Source: Isoetes taiwanensis (taxonomy: Eukaryota; Streptophyta; Lycopodiopsida; Isoetales; Isoetaceae). Taken from it: DNA of 64,000 nt. Location of the stretch: contig JAJEKV010000858.1 in the NCBI GenBank assembly GCA_021234155.1, positions 1-64,000 of the forward strand, written 5' to 3'. The notes beneath the pieces are model-generated. The model worked only from the letters and a program-made list of their open reading frames with translations. It made no database searches and had not been told where the DNA came from. Made by a program: the position numbers and the translations under genes. Below, piece by piece: positions 36,421 through 49,294 of the stretch. Position 1 is the stretch's first letter. Each line of letters starts with the position of its first letter.

Positions 36421-36765
36421 CAAAAACAACAAACATACCCGTTTTAAAGCAAGAACAAAAAACCTTTTGATCAAAATAACCTTTTGATAATCCCGTAACG
36501 CAGATTACGAGCCCAGTGAATGGGCCTTTCGTGGTAAAATCCTCTCTAGAAGAGGAAGAAGAAAAGTCCTTGTCTTTATGAAACAGAGCTGCAAAAGCCG
36601 GCAAAGAATGAAGAGGAGGAAGGATGTGACCCTAAATCGGGCGCCAAACTCTAGGCGGCAACCAAGCGTTAATACCGCATTAGAAACCCTTTCATCAGTC
36701 ATGTTTGACTATCCTTCATGCCCTGCAAATCTGAATTCATGCATAGCAATGCAGGTCGTGCATGA

Positions 36766-37437
36766 TCAAACCAGATACTCAAACATCCCAGAACTAGGAC
36801 CAGCAAAAAAATTCCCCAGTTCGGTCGGAATCGTGCCATTGAGGGTACAGTAAGAGAGGTCTAATCTGATCAGATTCGATCTGCCAAACTCCGGTGGAAT
36901 CCCTCCTGAATACGTGTTGTAGTAACCCAGATACAAATATTGGAGCTGAGAAAGGTTGCCAAGATCCGGAGGTATCCTTCCTGATAAAGAGTTGCCTGCA
37001 AGAGCCATATATTTGAGATGCTTCATTTCTCCATATTCTGGAGGAATGGGTCCTTCGAAATAGCTCCCACCCAGATGAAGATGTTTCAGATTTTGAAGCT
37101 TCCCCAACTCCGGTGGCAGAGGACCCAAGAAATTATTGTTGTATGCATCAAGATTTTCCAGCCGCCCCTGTAATCTTGCCGCATTAATATGGACAGATCG
37201 CCCCTGTTTTCGCCCCTGTTTTGACCTACGAGGCCCAAAAACACAGAGATTAGAACTCTTTTGGCTCTGTTTCATGCAAGGCCCATTCCAGCGAGAAGGA
37301 AGAACGCCCCTGTTTTCGGCCATAGCCATGCTTCCTGATCTGTAGAAGCAAAAATAAAACAAGAACAAGAAAAGAAGGAAACCCCAGCCGGAGCAAGCCG
37401 CCATAGCCGAAAAACCTCCACAAGAACAGTACGTCAA
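36766..37437 (-). pseudogene. CLAVATA1/BAM-type LRR fragment
   Basis: The minus strand encodes a hydrophobic, signal-like start (GWGFLLFLFLFYFCF) and then about four LRRs. The LRR part contains LENLDAYNNNFLGPLPPELG, HLHLGGSYFEGPIPPEYGE and the diagnostic LYLGYYNTYSGGIPPEFG, a signature of CLV1/BAM-class receptor kinases, which bind CLE peptides in meristems. The first LRRs, the remaining LRRs, the transmembrane segment and the kinase are all missing, and the frame closes 20 residues after TIPTELGN. The signal-like start has a diverged copy at 46.29-46.56 kb next to the duplicated PII-2-like 3' end, so pieces of both LRR genes moved together. Confidence 0.85.
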
Positions 37438-37479
37438 AATTTGAATTTTTAGTCAGATAGTGATTCTGTGGCATGGAAT

Positions 37480-38530
37480 AAAAGTGCGGTGATTCCGTCC
37501 CACGGTATTTTGCGGAGGTGATTCCGCCGGAAGGTATAAAATGGACGGTCAGGATGCACCCTTTAGATGAATGGCTGGGATCAATCGGGAAGGTACACCG
37601 ACATTAATCGGTGCACGGATAACGGCCTTCCGGAACGGATCCCGTTCCCGGAGGGTCCGGATTCCGCGGGATGGAATTTTTGCGGCGAACTACAATAACC
37701 GGGGTAAAATATTTCGACGCCGATAAAAGGCCGGGTGAAAATAGCTTTACCCGGTCTTACTTATTGGTTTCGGGATAGTCTTACCCCGTTTTGGGGGATC
37801 CGGGAGGTAAAACCGCCCTCCGTATCACCGCCAGGCTTCGACGGATCTGTTTCAGACCCCCCGTTTCGCATCGAATACCTAATACACACGGAGGGGGTCC
37901 TCAAGATAACCAGGCCGCCCGCCCCGCCGACACATCCGGGCCAGTCCGGTGTTCCCCGCCCCAGATTATCAACGCCGATCAGCCCCCCGGAATCATCGAC
38001 GCCGATCCCGCCCGGGATCACCAAGCCCCGCCGATAACAAGCGCCCGATATCGGCCGTGGGTGTGATCCCCTCCTCAGGGATTGCCATCGGCGTGGCCGA
38101 TGCTCGGCCACCGTATCGCCACGATCGACCTCGGGATCACCACCATGGCCCGGCTTCGGGCCGGCATTGGGGACGGGAAGATCGCCCTCAGGGATCGAGG
38201 AAAAGGACTACGGCCGATGCTTGGCGCCCCAATATCAGCCGTGGTGAATCCCTCCTCCGGGATCACCGATACCCCCCGGGCGTGATTACTTCGCCGGGAT
38301 CATCAGAATCGGCAGCGGTGATCCCCTCCTCGAGGATCGCCATCGTTGGCCCGATATCGGATGCAGATTATCGCTTGGGGCTTATTCCGACCTCCGGGAT
38401 CCCCGAAAGTCCTTCTCGGTGAAAACCTCCTCCGGGATCACCACTGCCTTGACGAAAGCCGGGGGCCGTCCACGTGGTTCAATCGATGCCATTGGTTTGA
38501 ATTAATGCCTGGCGGCCTAGGTGGGTGTAA
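37480..38530. repeat. GC-rich degenerate repeat block
   Basis: A run of GGGATCAC, GGATCACC, CCGATATCGG and related words with many short palindromes. Much of it resembles the block at 43.44-44.2 kb, partly in inverted orientation (GTGTGATCCCCTCCTC near 38063 against GAGGAGGGGATCACAC near 43760). Long open frames here on both strands are by-products of high GC content. Confidence 0.8.
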
Positions 38531-39254
38531 ATGCGCCATCCACTAATGGTGTAACCGGAGAGCGGGAAAACCGCCAGTTATTCGTACGGGCCCAATTGCG
38601 AGTCGCCACGTGTGCGGTGGGGGATTCCGGAGGAAGGGAGCACAGTGGTGCGATGGCTATGTCCGAACTAAAGGCGCTTAAGAATCGATTGCCCTTCCGG
38701 CCGAACCGATTGGAAAGGGCCCGATTGGAATCCAGAGGGCCGCCGTCAGACATTGCCGCCCAGTATTTAAAGGTAAGCGCCATGGGCAGATCCGTTGTTA
38801 AAGTCTATTTTTAGTCTTATTCTAACCGGTTATGTTATTTTACGATGGTGGAGGAGTCGATTAACCGGGAAATCAGCCTAAATACCTCCATTAACGAAGC
38901 TGGAATGGGGAAATGGAAGGCTTCGGCTTGGCCATTGCCGACCGCCTCAAAGATATTGCTTTCGATTGAATCCCACCAAGAGGTTCAATCCCCAGAACAA
39001 GAAGAGATTAAGGGCGTATAAGAGCTAAGGGCTTCACCACGAAGAATACCCTGGCCCGGGGGCGAGGCTTCAGGTTGATGGCCAATGCCACGAAAAAGCA
39101 GATGATCTAAAGAATGCTAAAAATGCAGATCCGCAACAGTGCTTGATGTTGATTCAGAATGATTCGGAATTAGAATGTCAGTTTTAGGCCATTGTAAGGC
39201 CCCATTGTAACTTATGATCCATTTGAAACATGCAAATGAATTGAATTAAACCAT

Positions 39255-40122
39255 TAGGAAATAAATAGACCTTAGAACCATGGTACCTTAGGGGGAGAAA
39301 AGAAAATAAAAAATGAATCCCGTCCGCCTGCTAGTGATCCCGGAGGTGGGGATCACCACACGTGATCCCATCCTTCGGGATCACCAGCAGGCGGACGGGA
39401 TTAAAATGATAACCTTAGAACCATGGTACCTTAGGGGAGAAAAAAAAAAAAAAATGAATCTCGTCCTTCTTTGGAGATCCGGAGGTGGGGATCACTACAC
39501 GCGTGATCCCATCCTCCGGGATCACCAGCAGCGGACGGGATTAAAATGATAACCTTAGAACCATTGTACCTTAGGGGAAAAAAAATTAAAAATGAATCCC
39601 GCCCCTTCTTTGAGATCCCTGAGGGGATCACCACACGCCGGGATCACCGGCCAGTAAGGGACGGGATTAAAATGATAACCTTAGAACCATTATGCGTTGG
39701 GGAAAAAAAAATAAAAAATAATCCCGTCAGTTCTTTGGTGATCCAGGAGGTGGGGATCTACACGTGATCCCATCCTCCAGGGATCACCAGCAGGCGGACG
39801 GGATTAAAATGATAACCTTAGAACCATTGTACGTTGGGGGAAAAAAAAATAAAAAATAATCCCGTCCGCCTGCTGGTGATCCCGGAGGTGGGGATCACCA
39901 CACGTGATCCCATCCTCCGGGATCACCAGCAGTGGGGACGGATTAAATTGATAACCCTAGAACCATTGTACCTTAGGTGAAAAAAAATTAAAAAATAATC
40001 CCGTCCGCCTGCTCGTGATCCCGGAGGTGGGGATCACCACACGTGATCCCATGCTCCGGGATCACCAGCAGGCGGACGGGATTAAAATGATAACCTTAGA
40101 ACCATGATACCTTGGGGGGAAA
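39255..40122. repeat. Tandem array of six hairpin-forming units
   Basis: Units of 125-140 bp each contain ATCCCGTCCGCCTGCT, a central GTGATCCC...GGGATCAC palindrome and AGCAGGCGGACGGGAT, giving a hairpin with arms of about 30 bp. A conserved spacer follows (AAAATGATAACCTTAGAACC, then a poly-A run). The spacer word TTAAAATGAT falls at 39401, 39541, 39666, 39804, about 39943 (one mismatch) and 40082. Arms diverge between units, but paired positions tend to change together. Confidence 0.9.
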
Positions 40123-40599
40123 CATTTACCATTACATAACATTTACCATTTACCATTTACCATTACCTTAGAACATTTAAACATTACATTTAGTGATATT
40201 CATTGAAAGATTGAGAAATAAAAGTCATGTTCGATTCGAGAGTCATGTTTCGTGTCGAAATTTGGGAATCATGGTGCCTTGCATGAAGCCTCCATCTGAA
40301 GTTCCTTCCAACTCTTCCTTGCTTTCTTCACCTTATGTTTTCCAAGTTCTATAACAGGGCTTCGGGCCGTGACAAGCTAGTACCACAATTCACCTCCAAG
40401 GTAAGTTGGGTAGAGTTGATATATTAGTGCTCGTGCCAACTATGTCATCCATCTTCTCAAGTCTAAAGTCGAAGTTTGCCTCATGAGAGAATCAGTTGCA
40501 ACTAAAATGTTAGGATCTTTTTTGAGCCCTAGACATCACTCTAGCAATTCGCCTCCAAGGAGGCCCGAAGTCTTGTTCAAGTCCACTTGATCGCTTGTT

Positions 40600-42470
40600 T
40601 GCAAGGGAGACTCTTCCCTAGGCGTGCTATCTCAAGCACCTCAGATCCCCGGTCTCCACAACTCTCTTGCACGGGCCAGATTGCCTGGTGGTCCATGCCC
40701 CCACCTATTGTCCCATATTGGGAACCCAAACACTGTAAGAGATCTTGATCCCCAGAATTGCCAAGCATTTGCATAACTTTCACTGATGCTTACATAGATT
40801 ACCCTTGGCTCCCCAAGGGCAATCACAACATGCCCAATTCTTGTGTGCTCCAAAGAACAAAGTACAGGCCCCGGCCCAAGAGTGCGTTCGGTTTGCACTT
40901 CAGCCTCGCCCTCCTCGGGTTGGTAATTGTGACTTGTTCGTTTGGCAATTCTCCAGCCTCTAATTGCGACTCTACTATTTGTTCCTCGTGGAGGTGTTCA
41001 CTACAAATCCATGTTCCTTCATAGACCTAGAACATAGCTATATATCAACCATTTGCAAGGTAAATTTGCAAGGTAAATAGTGATATGTAAATGTTACCTC
41101 ATATAAGCCATGTGTGTCTCCACATTGTTAGTGAGAATGTAGAGCAACCAGTCAATTCTCTCCCTCGAAGTGCGCGTTTACATATGCCTAGGCTAACTTA
41201 GGGGCAAAGCATGCCATGCCTCTATGGCAGCATTGGTCTCTTGATTGGAGTGCATGTACATTCTTGTAGCCAATACCCATTCACAGATGTTCTTAGTCCA
41301 CTCCTTACTTATGTAGGACGACAATTTAGGGTATTGAGGATACTTCCTCACCAACTCTTCCAATCTCTTGATAGCCTCTTTCCTAACAGCTTCCCGCGTA
41401 CTCATGACCATACTCATTGTCCCCTATGGGACCCTCTGTCTTGTACATTATATTCCCTAGCTCCTTGAACATTTCATTTCTATGCACCTTACTCCTTACA
41501 TTTTTGCTTAGCCACTTAATCCAGGGCTCTTCTCACATGCCAAATGCATATTTGCCAAAAGCACGCGTTTGGGAAAACCTACAAGTGTTAGTGTTAGAAA
41601 GTATGTATAACTTGGGGAAAATTGCCGGGCATCACTTACATTTTTTACGCTTTGATTTCAAAGATCAAAGATCGGTTATGATGCAAGAAGGGTGCCATCC
41701 GGATCATCCGCATAATGAATCCTTTAGTGCTTTCAACCACTTAGTTATAGCCCTACTTTTTTTGAGAATTGGTTATGACATATGCCAATGGCATGCCATT
41801 GCAATGGTCATCGAAGGCAATGAGTGTAAAAAGATAGTACCCGCATAATTGAAACCAATAGTCTGTCATTGCATCTTGAATTTTAAACCAATAGATGTCA
41901 TTGCATGATTGAAACCAACCGCAATAGCCATTTTAAAGTGACTATGGAAAAGATCTAGAATGGAAATGAACTCTTAGAGTGTACCTCTTGTCATTAGTTT
42001 TGAAGGTTGCATCCATGCAAATGGCCCTATTCTTTCCAAATTTCAGCATTGCCTCTCTTTGGATTGGGTCATCACTCCCAATTGGAGCGATGTCACCATG
42101 TTCATACAAGAACAGGACTCTAGATGTTGTTGCACCCACATGTTGATGCTAGTGGGAAGGTCTTCATGTAGCTTCCAAGTGTTTCTAACAACACTCTTCT
42201 CAATGTTGTAAACATCCGAATCTTCAAAGATGTCATCCCTACACAAACTATCCTTGCCATGCACATCTACTTTAAATCTCCACCTCTCCTCGTGCATGTT
42301 CATAACACCGTGGGGTGTGCCAATGCACGAGCTTTTCTCTAACCCATTCCCTCAATTCCCCGTGGAGATCCACGGTGCTAGCTTGAATCGATACCTTTCT
42401 CGCCAACAAATTTACCATGGCAAGGCTCACCTTGGAGATTTCTATGCTCAAACCCATAATAAGTAACTTG
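40600..42470 (-). pseudogene. MULE-type transposase relic
   Basis: Going leftward on the minus strand there are REWVREKLVHWHTPRCYEH (about 42340) and RNTWKLHEDLPTSINMWVQQ (about 42160). Next come VLFLYEHGDIAPIGSDDPIQ and then ICMDATFKTNDKRYTL (about 41990). The last two match the MULE transposase core, where 'DATFGTN' holds a catalytic Asp. Near 41230 WTKNICEWVLATRMYMHSNQ then ETNAAIEAWHALPL matches the segment before the SWIM zinc finger, and a degraded SWIM-like stretch is near 40700. Frameshifts and stops separate these pieces. The normal function is DNA transposition. Terminal inverted repeats were not located. Confidence 0.7.
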
Positions 42471-42723
42471 AGAGCATTCGGGAGAAGGTAGAGTTGCCTA
42501 ATGGTAAAATGGCATTGGCAGCCCCACGCACAATCTCACCCCTCTCAACTCTTTTCTGCGTGTGCCGGTTGGCGTGGTCCATCGGCAACCATTGAGTGTT
42601 CAAAGTCTTGTCACGGGGACCATATGTGCACCAAGCACCTATTTTGAGTGTTCAAAATTAGTGCATGAAAGTAGTGCATGTACATCTAAGAATTAAATAT
42701 ACTTCGCTACAATGTTTTCTACT

Positions 42724-42845
<122 letters not shown>

Positions 42846-43439
42846 TGAAAAACTAGAGGATAGGGTTTTTAAATACATACCTTTTCATAGTCAAATAAGA
42901 ATCCCTGGTTGGCCTCTTTAGCACCCCTCTGATTGGAACTCCTTAAGTAGAAGGCTGCGATTGCCACACAATTTCTTTGCTCTCCAAGAATGAAGTCTTC
43001 AACCCGGGTTTGTTGGGAGGTAGCAGGTCCACACAAGCATTTCTCCACCTCCACATGCGAATGAACTTGGTGCTCTTCCGGAAACCGATTAATATGTTCT
43101 TTGTGGTCGAAAATGCCATTAGGGGTGACTCCACATGTATTTCAAAGACGCAAACTGGGAATGGCGAAAGGGAACTTCGGATATACGTTTTACCTCCTAA
43201 AAATGATCTTAAGCGAGATAAATACTGTACTATCTTCTCCTCCAGCCCCCCAAACGTCCATAGTCGCAAGGGGCCGCCGAACATCCGTCGTGCAGCAGCC
43301 AGTAGCCTGCAGAGAAATTCGAAGCCGGAGGGTGGTTTCGGCGTCGGTGTCCAGATCGGGATGGTTGGTCCGTGCATGGGCCGACATGTTCAAAAAGCCG
43401 CCACGATCATTCCACGCCGCTAGCCGCCGTCGATTTTCA

Positions 43440-44205
43440 TGCAAATCGTGACGTGGGGATCCCGGAGGAAGGAATCACGGCCGAGGTGGTGATCCCGAGG
43501 CGGGATAACGCCGGATATCGGATCGCCGACATCGCCCCACGGTAGTGATCCCGAGGCGTGGATAACGCCGCCGATATCGGCCCGCCGATATCGGGCTCAT
43601 GGGTGATCCCGAGGAAGGAATCACGCCCGGCTTGCCTGCGATCCCGAGGTCGGGATTTCCGGTCTCGGCGTCGCTACCAGCCGGCCATGGTGGTGATCCC
43701 GAGGCCGGATCGTGGCGTGATATCGGTGGCCGATATCGCCACCGATGGCTTATCCCCGAGGAGGGGATCACACCCACGGGCTGATATCGGGGCGCTGGGT
43801 TATCGGCTGTGGCTTGCGGATCCCTGAGGGCTGGCTCAGCGCTTGCGGATTCCGAGGGCTGGATCAGCGCTGGTGATAACGAGGCGGGAACACCACGGAC
43901 GGCTCTGATGATGTGCATGGCCGGACGGCCCAGATTTATGCGTGTGACCCTCACGGTGTCAAGACGCGTAAACGGGGTCCTCCGGAACGGATTCCGGCTG
44001 AGCCCCTCGCGTGATACCGAGAGCGACCGGATCCCGAAACCAGAGGTAAGACTATCATGAGCCCTACTTATTGATTCCATGGCATAGCATGGTGGTGGGG
44101 CTCGGGATACTCTTTACCCCGGATTGAAGGATCCCGAGGTGTGATCCCGGAGGACGGCATCCCGGGAGGACGTGTGATCCCGGGAGGACGGATCCCTTTA
44201 CCTGC
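43440..44205. repeat. GC-rich degenerate repeat block
   Basis: Dense in GATCCCGAGG, GGGATCAC and CCGATATCGG words, closely related to 37.48-38.53 kb. Open frames on both strands show no domain. Confidence 0.8.
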
Positions 44206-44454
44206 AAAGAATAGCAAGCAAAAAAGTGAACCCTTATAGGGGAAAATCAGGGGAAGTTTTGTGTGGCTTTTCTTGCTCGATTCTCCTCCAATCCGGGTAG
44301 GCGCCTGCTAGGGTGGGTGGAATCCGGTGGGAGGATAGGATCGGTATCGCCAGAGGAGGAAGGAGGGAGGCGGCGCATGGGATGGCGCTGCCCCAATCTT
44401 GCCAAAAATGGCCTACTTAACCGCTATGTATCCTTTAAATGTGCAGTTAACGGC

Positions 44455-44555
44455 GGGATGCCGTCCTCCGGGATCACACGTCCTCCCGGGATGCCGTCCT
44501 CCGGGATCACACGTCCTCCCGGGATGCCGTCCTCCGGGATCACACCTCCGGGATC
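44455..44555. repeat. 33-bp tandem repeat, three copies
   Basis: The unit GGGATGCCGTCCTCCGGGAT + CACACGTCCTCCC is repeated head to tail nearly perfectly. It contains GGATCACACG, also found in the stem of the hairpins at 58-64 kb, but I regard that as weak evidence of kinship. Confidence 0.88.
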
Positions 44556-44689
44556 CCTCAATCCTGGGTAAGAGTATCCTGAGCCTGGTGGTCGCTACTC
44601 TCCTGCGAAATCACTAACCCTTCGAAAATGGGATCCGTTTCGGAAATGGGATCCGTTCCTTCGTACCTGACCGTGTCAAGTCTACCTTC

Positions 44690-45060
44690 TGATGGATCCC
44701 AGCCATCCGTCAGGGTCCATCTTGGCCGTCCATTTTATACCTTCCAGTGGAATCATATCCGCAAAATACCGCCGGACGGAATCACCGCTCTGTTATTCCA
44801 CGCGACTGAATCACACTGAATTGATACCGCTAGACGGAATCACTTACTATAGTATTCACCCCCGTGGATTCACCCGTGACAGATTCCACCAAATGGAATC
44901 ACCATTCGGAATTGATCCCGAGTGGAATCACCCGTGATAGATTCCACCAGATGGAATCACCATTCGAAATTGATCCCGCTCGGTGGAATCACATACCATA
45001 ATATTCTCTCCCCGTGGAACTTTCGATGGCATATTCTACCGGACGGGATCACTAAGTACT
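44690..45060. repeat. GGAATCAC satellite, copy within a segmental duplication
   Basis: It aligns with 47790-48290: both run from GGGTCCATCTTGGCCGT through alternating GGAATCAC words to GTGGAATCACATACCATAAT and TACTAAGTACTTGCAGAAGC. The right-hand copy has an extra 150-bp repeat of the satellite. Confidence 0.85.
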
Positions 45061-45269
45061 TGCAGAAGCTCAATATTTGCCATTTTCAATTTCAATTTCT
45101 ACAGATGAACGGCGAATTCTTAAGGAAGGAAGGAAGGAAGGTTCTTTTATCGTCCAAGGTATAACTTAGGTTTGCTTGCAAAAGCAAGCAGGGTGGATTG
45201 AATTGGAAGAAAATATAAATCTGGGCTACTCCATTTTTTTCATGTCTGTCCATTGTTATTCTCTACACT

Positions 45270-45350
45270 GCCCAGAATTTTTATGGATGGGGATTTGGAC
45301 CCCTTGCCAATATCGGCAATGCCATGGGCTACTTCAAAGCAAGAACAAGA
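45270..45350 (-). repeat. tRNA-like SINE head (candidate), copy 2
   Basis: Same unit as at 36.34 kb, with the B box altered (GGATTTGGACCCC on the plus strand). Confidence 0.45.
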
Positions 45351-46286
45351 AACAAGGAACATGATCATCAACCTTTGTTTGTAAGCGTCCATCCTTCCAA
45401 GGCTTGTTCTGTTTTGCTAGAAAAATTGAAGCCCGTAATGGCTGATTGCAGAAACCAGGGATGGCTTCTGACAATTTTTGGGAACGGATTTATAGCTGAT
45501 GCCATCAGTTTTCAGCAAGCAATCCTTCACGCAATCCTTCAAGCAATCAAACCCCAAATCATAACACAAAAATAGCGTAGATTGTGAGTAAAAAAATGGG
45601 AAGCAAATTCGAAATTGAGCAGAAGATCCGAACCCAAATGAAACACAGAAGTCAAAGATCGTGAAGAATTTTTTTTCCTTGCAGAAACGAACCTAAATTC
45701 AAACACAAACTTAAGCAGGTCGGAGTAAAATGTACTAGAGTTGAAAGAAAAATGTTGTACCGGAGGTGGATCGGTATCCATATCCCAATGGTTGGGCCTG
45801 GTAGGAAAAAGGCCGGAGCAGGCTAGAATCGCCATAGCCAGGGCTTGCATTGTTGCTTCCAGAGTTTAAAGACATCATCAAATCCGCACCACCGGGCCGG
45901 ATTTACTGATTATAAGATGAAGATCTAGACTCGCCCACAAGCCCATAATCCAGAAATGTCAAATCAGAAATACACGAACTGGTGGGCGAGCAAACAAAAC
46001 TGGACCCATCACTATTTAAACTCATATTAAATCGCCGGAACCGAGCTGGGTTTGAGAACCTAAAAAGCCTTGCCCGGGGCTAATGGCCCACCGGAATCAA
46101 CCTCCAAATCTACATTACTCCGGCATTTTTTTATCCCGGCCATTTTTTGACTATAGTCCGTTCTGGTGGTTATGGTGGTAGGGGCAGTGGTAGAACCCAC
46201 AGTACTGGGCTGCCGGAACTCCATAGCCCAGCTTGGGGTGGAAAAATAGTAAATGGGGCAGAAGTGGCAGATTTGCCTCTATTTCG

Positions 46287-46640
46287 TCACAGATTGGGTC
46301 TATTTCTGCGCAAATTTATAGGTCTGGAGAGCAGATTAGACTTATTTTTTGTGGGGCAGCTATGTCGGAGGAAGAAGGAACATGAATAAGGGCTCTCACG
46401 CACCCACTCGGAAGAACGCCCCCTGTTTTTTGCCATAGCCATGCTGCCGGATCTATAGAAGAAAATAAAACAAGAACAAGAAAAGAAGGAAGATCTCCTC
46501 AACCCGAGCTTGTTCAATCGCCATCTATTGCCAGAGCGACCCATCATAGCCTGCACTTGTTGAAAAACCTCCTAGAAGAACAGGACATCAAAAATTTGAA
46601 TTTTTACTGCGATATTTCGGATGGTGATTTCGTCCCATGG
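46287..46640 (-). pseudogene. Diverged copy of the CLV1-like fragment's 5' end
   Basis: The minus strand repeats the YRSGSMAMAKNRG string and its hydrophobic lead found at 37.3-37.4 kb, but no LRR follows. It lies directly left of the duplicated PII-2-like 3' end. Confidence 0.65.
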
Positions 46641-46694
46641 AATAAAAGGGCGGTAATTCCGTCCGGCGGTATTTTACGGATGTGATTTCGGATA

Positions 46695-47640
46695 CAGCAA
46701 TAACTCAGGCCTCTGCTGCTATGGAGCATCAAATATAAACACTTCTATTTCTGGGTTTGATTTGTGCCAAAAAGCTTCAGCCTCCATCGCTACTCCGGTG
46801 AATCAAAGTACCCATTTTGGCAGCGGCACGAGAACGGCATTTTCCTGCGCAAGGCCATTTCAGATGGTTCTTTTTTCGTCTGCCACTGCTACTTCTTTTT
46901 TCACGATTGACCTGCACATTATTCAATGTAAATATAAGAATGGGGAATGATTCTCTATTCTTGAGTCCGTCTCGAAAAACTCAAAGATCAAGCTTAAACA
47001 CTACAGGTTTTTCGTGATCAAATCCAAAATCAGATGAAACAGTTTATTGGGTTTGTGAAGCTACAGATCTTATTTGAACCTCTGTTCTTCGAGCTTGACT
47101 ATGGTGATAAAGCCGGCAAGGAAATCTACCATAGCTCAAAAGGAAACATCTTTCAATCTCTCTGCTAAGCAGTTTATTGGATTTGTGAAAAATAAAAAGC
47201 TTCATTTTTATTTTATTGTATGTTTCTCAAAGCTTAAGTATAGCTATGGCAGCAGATCTGGCAAGGCATGATCTTCTAAGAGCCATAGCCAAAGCTTCTT
47301 GTATGATGGAATGGGCATTGACCCATATGTTTTATTAAACAAAAGTTATGAGTTGTCTTCCGAAGAATCTGTTAGAATGGTTTGGTATGTCCTTCGCCGG
47401 ATCAACGCCATAGCTGTGCTTGTAAAAGAGCTTTATTTTAAAACCAAAATACAACCTACTCCAAAGATCTAGGCTACTCTGTACCAGATCTAACAGAACC
47501 CGTTAGGAATCGCTCCTCATACCTATCTATAACTTGTTGCAATGTAGCTTGTGGCTAACATTTTTCAGTTTGGGAGCGTGCACTATAAAGGTGCTAGCAA
47601 TTTTTGTAGGATAAAGGCAGGCCGGTGAAAATATCTTTAC
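46695..47640 (+). pseudogene. Duplicated 3' end of the PII-2-like gene
   Basis: It starts at the codons for SNNSGLCCYG of the gene at 33.4 kb, keeps QKASASIATP...THFGSGTRTAFSCARPFQMV with few changes, and then follows the 3' flank to about 47640. No signal peptide or LRR is present, so it cannot be functional. Confidence 0.88.
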
Positions 47641-47644
47641 CCTG

Positions 47645-48290
47645 GTCTTAGTGATTCCATCACAGTGACTACTCTCCCGCGAAATCACTAACCGACTACT
47701 CTCCCGCGAAATCATTAACCCTTCGAAAACGGGATCCGTTCGAGGAGACCCGTTATTATTCGTATTCGACGCGATGTACCTTCCGATGGATCCCGGTCAT
47801 CATCCGGGGTCCATCTTGGCCGTTCGTTTTATACCTTCTGACGGAATCACATCCGCAAAATACCGTCAGACGGAATCATCGCTTGTTATTCCACGCGACG
47901 GAATCATATTGAATTGATACCGCCAGATGGAATCACTTACTATAGTATTCACCTCCGTGGAATCACCCGTGACAGATTCCACAAGATGGAAATCACCATT
48001 CAGAATTGATCCCGCCTGGTGGAATCACCCGTGATTGATTCCACCAGATGGAATCACCATTCTGTAGTATTCACCTCCGTGGAATCACCCGTGACAGATT
48101 CCACAAGATGGAATCACCATTCGGAATTGATCCCGCCTGGTGGAATCACTCGTGATAGATTCCACCAGATGGAGTCACCATTCGGAATTGATCCCGCCCA
48201 GTGGAATCACATACCATAATATTCTCTCCCCGTGGAATATTCGGTGGCTTATTCTACCGGACGGAATTACTAAGTACTTGCAGAAGCCCA
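47645..48290. repeat. GGAATCAC satellite, second segmental copy
   Basis: GGTGGAATCACCCGTGAT, ATTCCACCAGATGGAATCAC and related words alternate with a period near 75 bp. See 44690-45060. Confidence 0.85.
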
Positions 48291-48474
48291 ATGTTTGCCA
48301 TTTTCAATTTCAGAATCTACAGATGACTAACGAATTCTTAAGATATAACTTACGTTTGCTTGCAAAAGCAAGCAGGGTGGATTGAATTGGAAGAAAATAT
48401 AAATCTGGGCTACTCCATTTTTTTCGTGCCTGTCCATTGTTATTCTCTGCACTGCTCAGAATTTTTATGGATGG

Positions 48475-48535
48475 GGATTTGAACCCCTTGCCAATATCGG
48501 CAATGCTATGGGCTACTTTAAAGCAAGAACAAGAA
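48475..48535 (-). repeat. tRNA-like SINE head (candidate), copy 3
   Basis: GGGATTTGAACCCCTTGCC is an intact reversed B box. The flanking sequence matches 45.2-45.4 kb, so this copy was made by segmental duplication rather than by separate insertion. Confidence 0.5.
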
Positions 48536-48688
48536 ACAAGGAACTGGATCATCAGCCTTTGTTTGTAAGCATCCATCCTTCCAAAACTTGTTCTGTTTCG
48601 CTAGAAACATTGAAGCCCGTAATGGCTGATTGCATGAAATGGGCAGATGGCCAGGTGGGTTAAATGGACAAATGTTTGGAGGGCATAT

Positions 48689-48994
48689 GCATGCTACACC
48701 CTACCATTTTTGGAACCTGCCAAAGTACCAGCACTAGGTACTTTTGGATTGGGTATTATTTTCTTGTTCTTTTGGTCAAAACTAATTCAAAAGTTCAATA
48801 TAAAATGTCAAAAGCATATCAATGTTTCAAGGTTAAGATAGAGATAATACTATTGGAGGCCAAAATGAATGCATTCAATTTAACATTTGTAGTTATTGAG
48901 ATATTATAAAAGTACCCAGTACCCAGTGTTGGGTACTTTTTTAGGTAGTTTTATGGTTCCTAAATGGTACTTTTTTTGATAGGGTGTAGCATGC
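48689..48994. mobile_element. MITE-like inverted-repeat element (306 bp)
   Basis: The ends are reverse complements: GCATGCTACACCCTACCA on the left and TGATAGGGTGTAGCATGC on the right. Imperfect complementarity continues about 60 bp inward through AAAGTACC words. If the duplicated target is TA, the termini proper are CACCCTAYCA. No coding sequence lies inside, so it would be non-autonomous. Confidence 0.75.
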
Positions 48995-49294
48995 TTATGC
49001 CCTGGATCTGCGAGTAGATGGTTGCGAAAAGAGTCTTATAGTCAGCCATCACAAATAATATGATTTTCTACACAAAATAATGTTGACTGTTATATATCAG
49101 ACTCAATTTGCACTATGATCTATCAGTCTCTTGCATCTACTCTCCTAAATGCAATGCAACCATATCTTTCGGGGTAGCTGATTAAGCCAGTAGATTTTTA
49201 CAATCAGCTCCGATACCTTAGTTATGTCAGATGTTGTGAGCAATCATATCCTTGATGGGGAAAAATAGGGCTTTTTTTTGGAGGGAAAAAAGAA

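Noticed and set aside
37735-38422. Long frames on both strands in the GC-rich block
   Set aside because: High GC removes stop codons in all phases; the sequence is degenerate repeat with no protein motif.
39255-40122. The hairpin array as CRISPR
   Set aside because: Units are 125-140 bp palindromes with a constant spacer, so there are no variable spacers.
42977-43423. 148-codon plus-strand frame
   Set aside because: No recognisable motif, and equally long frames exist on the other strand.
43475-44080. 201-codon minus-strand frame
   Set aside because: Same GC-rich repeat effect as at 37.7 kb.
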